From: Chloroflexota bacterium | GTDB lineage: Bacteria; Chloroflexota; Ktedonobacteria; Ktedonobacterales; Ktedonobacteraceae | DNA length: 11,120 nucleotides | Reading direction: 5' to 3' | NCBI GenBank assembly: GCA_902810755.1 | Contig: CADDYT010000182.1 | Coordinates: 1-11,120, forward strand | Shown: positions 6,052 through 11,120 of the stretch, piece after piece | How the letters are laid out: every line of letters begins with the position of its first letter | How positions within the stretch are numbered: position 1 is the stretch's first letter | Notes under the pieces: model-generated | Told to the model about the DNA's origin: nothing | Database searches by the model: none | The model's input: only the letters and a program-made list of their open reading frames with translations | Translations under genes and position numbers: made by a program

Positions 6052-6801
6052 ATGCCGCGCCCGCTGTCCGCACAGGAGATGCTTGTCATCTGGGAAAGAG
6101 GGCTGCACCAGCATCCGGTGGAGCGCGCCCTGACCATGCTGAGCGTGGCGCTGCCAGAGTTCGCCCTGGATGCCCTGCTTGCCCTCACCATCGGTCGGCG
6201 CGACGCCTACCTGCTGACGTTGCACGAGATCACGTTCGGGGCGCGACTGGAAAGCGTAGTCGAATGCCCGGCCTGCCAGGAACGGCTGGAATTTACGCTC
6301 AACGTGGCCGATATTCGCACCGCGCCCGAACGTGAAGTCGGCAACACGGGTGAGACTGGCGAGCAGCAGGCGACGATTGACGGCTATGAGATGAGTTTTC
6401 GTTTGCCCAACAGCCGTGATCTGATCACCATTGCCCGTCTCCTCGATGTCGGGCAGGCGCGCTCCACGCTGGTGCAGCGGTGCCTCATCGAGGCAAAGCG
6501 TGACGGTGAATCGGTCGCGGTCGCTGACCTGCCGGAGCCGGTGATCGCGGGTCTGGCGGAGCAGATGGCGCGGCTCGACCCGCAGGCAGAGGTGCAACTG
6601 AACCTGGCTTGCCCGGCCTGCGGGCATCGCTGGTCACTCTTATTCGATATCGTTTCGTTTCTCTGGGCTGAGATTGGCGGGCAGGCCAGACGCCTGTTGC
6701 GCGATGTACATACGCTCGCCCGCGCCTATGGCTGGCGTGAGGCCGATATCCTGTCGATGAGCGCCGTTCGCAGGCAATACTATCTGGAGATGGTAACGTA
6801 A
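6052..6801 (+). CDS. T4 gp51/gp26-like baseplate assembly chaperone with paired CPxC motifs
   Basis: This 249-residue protein resembles the T4-type baseplate hub assembly proteins (gp26/gp51 group) regularly encoded after the tube gene in eCIS loci, where they are thought to assist baseplate or tube assembly. The N-terminus is helical (7-48), followed by a conserved-looking LTLHEITFGARLESVVECPAC segment. Cys72/Cys75 (ECPAC) and Cys187/Cys190 (ACPAC, followed by GHRW) form two CPxC knuckles about 112 residues apart that could bind one zinc ion. The C-terminal part, with FDIVSFLWAEI (198-208) and the RE-ADILSMSAVRRQYYLEMV ending (229-248), is typical of this family. The start at 6052 has AAAGG at 6038-6042. 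Its stop codon overlaps the next start (TAATG), so the two are translationally coupled. Family assignment is by motif recognition; exact role is inferred. Confidence 0.83.
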   Translation: MPRPLSAQEMLVIWERGLHQHPVERALTMLSVALPEFALDALLALTIGRRDAYLLTLHEITFGARLESVVECPACQERLEFTLNVADIRTAPEREVGNTGETGEQQATIDGYEMSFRLPNSRDLITIARLLDVGQARSTLVQRCLIEAKRDGESVAVADLPEPVIAGLAEQMARLDPQAEVQLNLACPACGHRWSLLFDIVSFLWAEIGGQARRLLRDVHTLARAYGWREADILSMSAVRRQYYLEMVT

Positions 6802-7709
6802 TGGCAGATTTTCTGACTCGACTGGCCGGGCGCACGCTGGGCGTGGCGCCGACCGTACAACCGATGATTGCCCCCCTCTATGCTCCCGGCCCGGCCCTGC
6901 TCGCCGGTCAGGAGGTCCTGTCCGCCTTCACAGAGGAAGTTTCCGGCGGCTTGCCTGCCCGACCATCGCTCTGGCCTGCCGAACCGCGAGAGATGAATCT
7001 TCCGCTAAGCGAACCGTTGCCAGCAGCGATGCAGGAACAGGAAAGCCGGGCAAATCTCTCTGCCGTTTCCCTTTCTTTCTCGCCGCAACAGGGTACAGTC
7101 TTTCCATCGACAGGTGAGATATGGGCAAGTACAGCGCACCCTGCTGTATCGGCGATAGCCGACGTTAACGTTGCAGGCCGTCGGGATACCTCATCGATAT
7201 CCGCGAACGGCGAGGGAAGCCAGTCGGCTACGGCGCGGAATATCCCTGTATCTTCTCCAAACACGCCATTGTCCGCGCCGGATAGGACGAGGTCGCTACA
7301 GATAGGGGAAGTGCAGGAGCTGCCGGTAGAAGTCTCACAAAGGCAAATGGGAAGTGCGTCTTTCATTTCGCAGGTATACCAGGAAGGCGATGCGCCATCT
7401 GCGGTAGTGAATAGCCTTGAGGAGCAGCGGATAGGTGGCGTGCTGCCTCAATCGATCCTGCCAGCAGCGAGTCGTTCGCGGGCGAACTTACGATGGGCGG
7501 CGGCGGATGCTGTGGCGAACCGGCATGAACTTTCGCCAGAAGGGACAGCGCCGATGGCCACGCCAGCGCCGACGATTCAGGTCACGATCGGGCGCATTGA
7601 GGTGCGAGCAACACAGCCGCCCCCGGCGCAGCGACAGACCCCGCGACCGGGGCCGCGCATGGTGAGCCTGGAGGAGTATCTGGATCGACAGGCGAAAGGA
7701 GGGCAATGA
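6801..7709 (+). CDS. eCIS-associated protein with conserved ends and disordered centre
   Basis: This 302-residue protein has no enzyme motif, signal peptide or membrane segment. Its N-terminal 28 residues (FLTRLAGRTLGVAP near 4-17) and C-terminal 45 residues (IQVTIGRIEVRAT at 259-271 and SLEEYLDRQ at 289-297) look like short conserved binding motifs. I recall the GRIEVRA/SLEEYL pair from eCIS proteins encoded just before the DUF4255 gene. The middle (about 50-250) is rich in Ser, Pro, Ala, Gln and Glu and is probably disordered. This suggests a tether between two particle components, but that is inference. It starts in a TAATG overlap with the chaperone stop and ends in an ATGA overlap with the next gene. 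Length and sequence of the middle are likely to vary fast between relatives. Confidence 0.8.
   Translation: MADFLTRLAGRTLGVAPTVQPMIAPLYAPGPALLAGQEVLSAFTEEVSGGLPARPSLWPAEPREMNLPLSEPLPAAMQEQESRANLSAVSLSFSPQQGTVFPSTGEIWASTAHPAVSAIADVNVAGRRDTSSISANGEGSQSATARNIPVSSPNTPLSAPDRTRSLQIGEVQELPVEVSQRQMGSASFISQVYQEGDAPSAVVNSLEEQRIGGVLPQSILPAASRSRANLRWAAADAVANRHELSPEGTAPMATPAPTIQVTIGRIEVRATQPPPAQRQTPRPGPRMVSLEEYLDRQAKGGQ
7695..7703 (+). promoter_or_regulatory. Ribosome binding site that favours the second of two adjacent ATGs
   Basis: AAAGGAGGG precedes two in-frame start codons at 7706 and 7709. From GGAGG (7698-7702) the first ATG is 3 bases away and the second 6. The second has the more normal spacing, and it begins MSNALAI, the usual start of DUF4255 proteins. 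Confidence 0.6.
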
Positions 7710-8998
7710 TGAGTAATGCGCTTGCCATCGCCGCCGTCACTGCCACCCTGCGCAACCTGCTGGAAAGCGTCAATCAGGGAACCGGGCTGAATGGCAGCAA
7801 TGTGAGCATCACCACAAAGCCGCCGGATAAGGCGCGGGACGGCACCAGCACCGACAACCAGATCAATCTCTTCCTTTATCAGGTGCTGCCCAATGCCGCC
7901 TGGCGCAACATGGATATTCCGCAGCGCGTCAGAGCTGGCGAGACGGCGATCCCGCCTCTGGCCCTCAATCTCTATTATATGCTCACCGCCTATGGCGAAG
8001 GTGACGACGATAGCCTCGGCCATCGCCTGCTCGGCCACGCCATGAGCATCTTCTACGATCACCCGCTGCTCGGCGCTCAGGAGATCAAGGATGCCCTGCC
8101 CCCTGATATCGATAGCGACCTGGAAAATCAGATCGAGCGCGTGCGCATCACACTGCAGCCGCTGACGGTCGAAGAGATTTTCCGCCTCTGGTCCGGCTTC
8201 CTGACGCAATATCGCATCTCGGTCTCCTATGAGATATCCGTCGTGTTGATCGAAAGCGCGCGTGCGGTCAGAACACCGCTGCCGGTGCTGACTCGCGGCA
8301 AGAACGATAAGGGTATTACGTCGCAGGGAAGCATGCTGCCGCCCTTTACCACGCTCACCGGTCTGAGCCTGCCCACGAAGATACAATCGGCAATCCGGGT
8401 TGGCGAGCGACTGACCATTGAGGGGTTTCATCTGGATGCGAAGAACGCGCAGGTATCGCTGGCCCAGACGCGCTTCGGCTTCACCTGGCCGCTTGCGCCC
8501 GACGCGGGAACAACGGCGCAGAAGATGACCGTGACCATCCCGGCCACACCACCAGCTTTGCCAGATCCGACCGCGCCGACAACGTGGCCGGTTGGCTTCT
8601 ACAGCGTCTCGCTGAGTTTTACCAACGATGATGGTTTCGCGGCGATCAGCAACGAACTGCCGCTCGCGCTGGCCCCGACCATCAGTAACATACAGCTCCA
8701 GGGCGATCACACCGGCGCGACGGTCACGCTGGACTGCAACCCCGGTGTGCTACCGGGCCAGCGAGTCGCTCTCTTGATCGGCGACCGGGAAGTGCCGTTT
8801 GTCTTCCCGCCGCCCCCTGCCGTGCCGCCCCAGTCTCCGCAGGCCATTACCGGCCTGTCGTTCGATGTAGGAGCTATCGATGCAGGCACCTATTTCGTGC
8901 GCCTGCGTGTCGATGGCGTTGATACCCTGCTAGTCACGCAGGATGCGCAAACCGGTTTACCGACTTTCGATAAAAACCAGCAGGTGGTTATCCCATGA
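7709..8998 (+). CDS. Pvc16-type tail-cap protein: DUF4255 domain plus two Ig-like domains
   Basis: This 429-residue protein (430 if the ATG at 7706 is used) is the likely terminator or cap at the far end of the tube and sheath, as Afp16/Pvc16 is. Residues 1-190 form the DUF4255 (Pvc16 N-terminal) domain: MSNALAIAAVTATLRNLL, then DNQINLFLYQVLPNAAWRN (49-67), PPLALNLYYMLTAYG (82-96), LLGHAMSIFYDHPLL (107-121), and QYRISVSYEISVVLIES (167-183). Two beta-rich Ig-like (IPT/TIG-like) modules follow at about 215-322 and 324-410. A Pro-rich loop at 364-376 lies inside the second. Such appended Ig-like domains are common on larger DUF4255 proteins and may sit on the outer surface of the cap. The start overlaps the upstream stop and the end overlaps the ATPase start (ATGA), consistent with tight co-translation. 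Domain assignment is confident; the cap role rests on the Afp16 analogy. Confidence 0.92.
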   Translation: MSNALAIAAVTATLRNLLESVNQGTGLNGSNVSITTKPPDKARDGTSTDNQINLFLYQVLPNAAWRNMDIPQRVRAGETAIPPLALNLYYMLTAYGEGDDDSLGHRLLGHAMSIFYDHPLLGAQEIKDALPPDIDSDLENQIERVRITLQPLTVEEIFRLWSGFLTQYRISVSYEISVVLIESARAVRTPLPVLTRGKNDKGITSQGSMLPPFTTLTGLSLPTKIQSAIRVGERLTIEGFHLDAKNAQVSLAQTRFGFTWPLAPDAGTTAQKMTVTIPATPPALPDPTAPTTWPVGFYSVSLSFTNDDGFAAISNELPLALAPTISNIQLQGDHTGATVTLDCNPGVLPGQRVALLIGDREVPFVFPPPPAVPPQSPQAITGLSFDVGAIDAGTYFVRLRVDGVDTLLVTQDAQTGLPTFDKNQQVVIP

Positions 8999-11120
8999 AT
9001 GAACAGGAACGCTGGCAAGAACAGAATACGCGCTATCTCTCAACCGCGTTGACGTGGCTGCGGCTCCGTCTGGAGCGGCTGGCGCAAGCATGGCCTGACA
9101 GGCAGACACCCATCACGCCGCTGTCGGCTGCGCCGGTACCTGCCGTTGCCCCGGCTGCGGCTCCGAAACGCGGCTTCCTGGGCCGCCCGTCGCCGCGCCC
9201 AGCTCCGACGTTACCACCGGCTCCCACGCCTGCGCCCGCGTCCGTCTCCGTGCCTGCGTCGAAAGCTGAGCCTGTTACCGACGAGCAGATCAAGCAGCAG
9301 GCCGACGCGCTGGCCGATCTTGCGCAGCAGAGCAACGGCGAGGCGCCGCCTGCACTGGTACTCTTGAGCAGGCGTTTCGGACTTTCTGATTTCGAGCGCG
9401 ACACCCTGCTGCTCTGCATTGCGATGGAACTGGATACGCACACTGCCAGCCTGTGCGCCCGCGCTCAGGACAATCCAAACCAGCCTTATCCCACCTTCGC
9501 GCTGGCCCACGCGCTCTTCGACAACCCCTCGTGGGATATTCTCTCGCCCCGCCGCCCGCTGCGCTACTGGCGGCTGATCGACATTCACCAGCCGGGAGCG
9601 CAGCCGCTCACCACCAGCGCGCTGAGCGCGGATGAGCGCATCGTCAATTATGTCAATGGCTTAAACTATCTTGATGACCGGCTGGCCTCGTTCGTCGCCC
9701 CGTTTGACGTGGACGCGGATCAATTCACGCTGCCGCCCTCGCAGCAGGCCGTTGTGCAGGACATCCTGCGCGCCTGGCGGCATGCCATCAAGACGGGCGA
9801 TTCACTGCCGCTTATTCAACTGGCGGGGCCGGACGCGGCTAGCAAACATCTGGTGGCCGCGCAGGCCGTTGCCGGGCTGGGCCAGCATCTGCTCTATCGT
9901 CTGCCGCTGGAAACGCTGCCGACGCAGGCCGCCGAACTGGAAACCCTGGCCCGTCTCTGGCAGCGCGAGAGCCTCTTGCTGCCCCTGGCTCTCTATCTGG
10001 ATGGGCAGGAGATGGATGGCAACGCGCCGGACGATGGGCGCGGCGTGATACACGCGCTCAATCGTTTCCTGGCCCACAGCGAAGGTCTCTTCTTCCTCGG
10101 CGTGCGCGAACCCTGGCCGCGCCTGAACCATACCCATCTCGCCCTGGACGTTGGCAAACCAACGCCTGCTGAGCAGAAGGACGCATGGAAAGAGGCGCTA
10201 CAAGGAGTTGAAGACAGAATCACCGCCATGCTCGCCAGCCAGTTCAACCTCAACCTGCATGTCATCCATCGCACGGCGCAGGCGGAACTGGATGAGGAGG
10301 CCGGAGACAGAGATACGCTCTCGGAACGGCTCTGGCTCGCCTGCCGCCTCGCCTCGCGGCCGCGTATGGACAACCTGGCGCAGCGACTGGATACGAAGGC
10401 CACCTGGAACGACCTCGTGCTGCCCGATGAGCAACTGCGCCTGTTGCACCAGATCGCCGATCAGGTCGGGCTGCGCCACACCGTCTATGAGGACTGGGGC
10501 TTTGCCGAACAGATGAACCGGGGGCTGGGCATCAGCGTGCTGTTCGCCGGGCCGCCGGGATCAGGCAAGACGATGACGGCGGAAGTCATCGCCAACGATC
10601 TGAAACTCAACCTCTACCGCATCGACCTTTCGGCGGTGGTAAACAAATATATCGGCGAGACCGAGAAAAACCTGCGCCGCCTCTTCGATGCCGCCGAAGA
10701 CGGAGGGGCCATTCTCTTCTTCGACGAAGCCGACGCCCTCTTCGGCAAACGCAGCGAGGTCAAGGAGAGCCTTGATCGCTTCGCCAATATCGAGATCGAT
10801 TATCTTTTGCAGCGCATGGAGGCGTATCGCGGCCTGGCGATTCTGGCGACCAACATGAAGAGCGCGCTGGACACGGCCTTCCTGCGCCGCCTGCGCTTCG
10901 TCGTCAACTTCCCCTTCCCGGGGCCAGCCGAGCGCAAGCGCATCTGGCAGCAGGTTTTCCCTGACGACGTTCCCCGGCAGGCGCTGGACTACGACTGGCT
11001 GGCGCGCCTCAACCTGAGCGGCGGCAGCATCCACAATATCGCGCTCAACGCCGCCTTCCTCGCTGCCCACGACGACCCGGACACAGGCGTCACCATGCAG
11101 CAGATTCTCATAGCGGCGCG
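8995..11120 (+). CDS. Pvc15-type AAA+ ATPase of the injection system (3' end outside window)
   Basis: The reading frame is open from the ATG at 8995 to the window edge, 708 codons, with the stop missing; probably only a short C-terminal piece is lost. It is the AAA+ ATPase found in nearly all eCIS loci (Afp15/Pvc15), needed for particle assembly. Residues 1-35 are helical, about 42-92 form a Pro/Ala-rich linker, and about 93-480 form the long family N-terminal region (LSRRFGLSDFERDTLLL at 124-140). The AAA+ module has Walker A GPPGSGKT (519-526) and Walker B ILFFDEADALF with Asp577/Glu578. It also has sensor 1 Asn620 (ATN) and arginine-finger residues in FLRRLRF (629-635), followed by the usual NFPFPGPAERKRIW. 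All catalytic residues are intact. The start overlaps the DUF4255 stop (ATGA). The frame is 5'-complete and 3'-partial. Baseplate, spike and cargo genes would be expected downstream. Confidence 0.94.
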   Translation, partial: MNEQERWQEQNTRYLSTALTWLRLRLERLAQAWPDRQTPITPLSAAPVPAVAPAAAPKRGFLGRPSPRPAPTLPPAPTPAPASVSVPASKAEPVTDEQIKQQADALADLAQQSNGEAPPALVLLSRRFGLSDFERDTLLLCIAMELDTHTASLCARAQDNPNQPYPTFALAHALFDNPSWDILSPRRPLRYWRLIDIHQPGAQPLTTSALSADERIVNYVNGLNYLDDRLASFVAPFDVDADQFTLPPSQQAVVQDILRAWRHAIKTGDSLPLIQLAGPDAASKHLVAAQAVAGLGQHLLYRLPLETLPTQAAELETLARLWQRESLLLPLALYLDGQEMDGNAPDDGRGVIHALNRFLAHSEGLFFLGVREPWPRLNHTHLALDVGKPTPAEQKDAWKEALQGVEDRITAMLASQFNLNLHVIHRTAQAELDEEAGDRDTLSERLWLACRLASRPRMDNLAQRLDTKATWNDLVLPDEQLRLLHQIADQVGLRHTVYEDWGFAEQMNRGLGISVLFAGPPGSGKTMTAEVIANDLKLNLYRIDLSAVVNKYIGETEKNLRRLFDAAEDGGAILFFDEADALFGKRSEVKESLDRFANIEIDYLLQRMEAYRGLAILATNMKSALDTAFLRRLRFVVNFPFPGPAERKRIWQQVFPDDVPRQALDYDWLARLNLSGGSIHNIALNAAFLAAHDDPDTGVTMQQILIAA

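Noticed and set aside
7577..8710. 377-codon reading frame on the - strand opposite the DUF4255 gene
   Set aside because: It spans two overlapping, well-supported + strand genes and shows no family motif, so it is a shadow.
3308..11120. Contractile prophage or type VI secretion system
   Set aside because: The DUF4255 cap and Pvc15-type ATPase are eCIS markers. No capsid, portal, terminase, integrase or TssJLM/ClpV-type gene is present in the window, though the downstream part is unseen.

Overview
The window is GC-rich bacterial DNA with all eight genes on the + strand. It carries the front part of an extracellular contractile injection system (eCIS; a phage-tail-like particle of the Afp/PVC/MAC class). 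A large SARP/BTAD-type regulator sits just upstream, and a membrane-anchored copper nitrite reductase lies further upstream. The mix of an AniA-like nitrite reductase, a BTAD regulator, a compact eCIS operon and GC-rich interspersed intergenic repeats fits a Chloroflexota genome, perhaps Ktedonobacteria. That placement is an impression from gene content; no marker gene in the window proves it.

Layout. (1) 134-1312: two-domain copper nitrite reductase of the NirK/AniA type, with an N-terminal membrane anchor and all copper ligands present. (2) 1313-1876: 564 bases without a gene, packed with repeats. These include a perfect 34-bp inverted repeat, a 34-bp direct repeat, a 23-bp near-identical pair and nested palindromes. 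(3) 1877-3124: a regulator with a winged-helix DNA-binding domain followed by a BTAD domain. (4) 3125-3307: an intergenic control region whose start holds direct heptamer repeats with an 11-bp period, the geometry expected of a SARP operator. (5) 3308 to the window end: the eCIS structural operon, which runs off the right edge. Its order is sheath, inner tube, gp51/gp26-like baseplate chaperone, a disordered protein with conserved ends, a Pvc16-type (DUF4255) cap protein, and a Pvc15-type AAA+ ATPase.

How the parts fit. The sheath polymerises around the tube, the cap protein should terminate the tail, and the AAA+ protein is a particle-associated remodelling ATPase required for assembly. The last four genes are translationally coupled by TAATG or ATGA overlaps. 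The regulator is the natural candidate activator of the operon through the 11-bp repeats. Spike, PAAR, baseplate wedge, tape-measure and toxin or cargo genes are not in the window and would be expected downstream. The nitrite reductase is probably an unrelated neighbour, separated by the repeat cluster.

The most distinctive points are the repeat operator next to the SARP-like gene and two long Ala-rich helical insertions in the sheath. The insertions flank one outer domain and could form a stalk.
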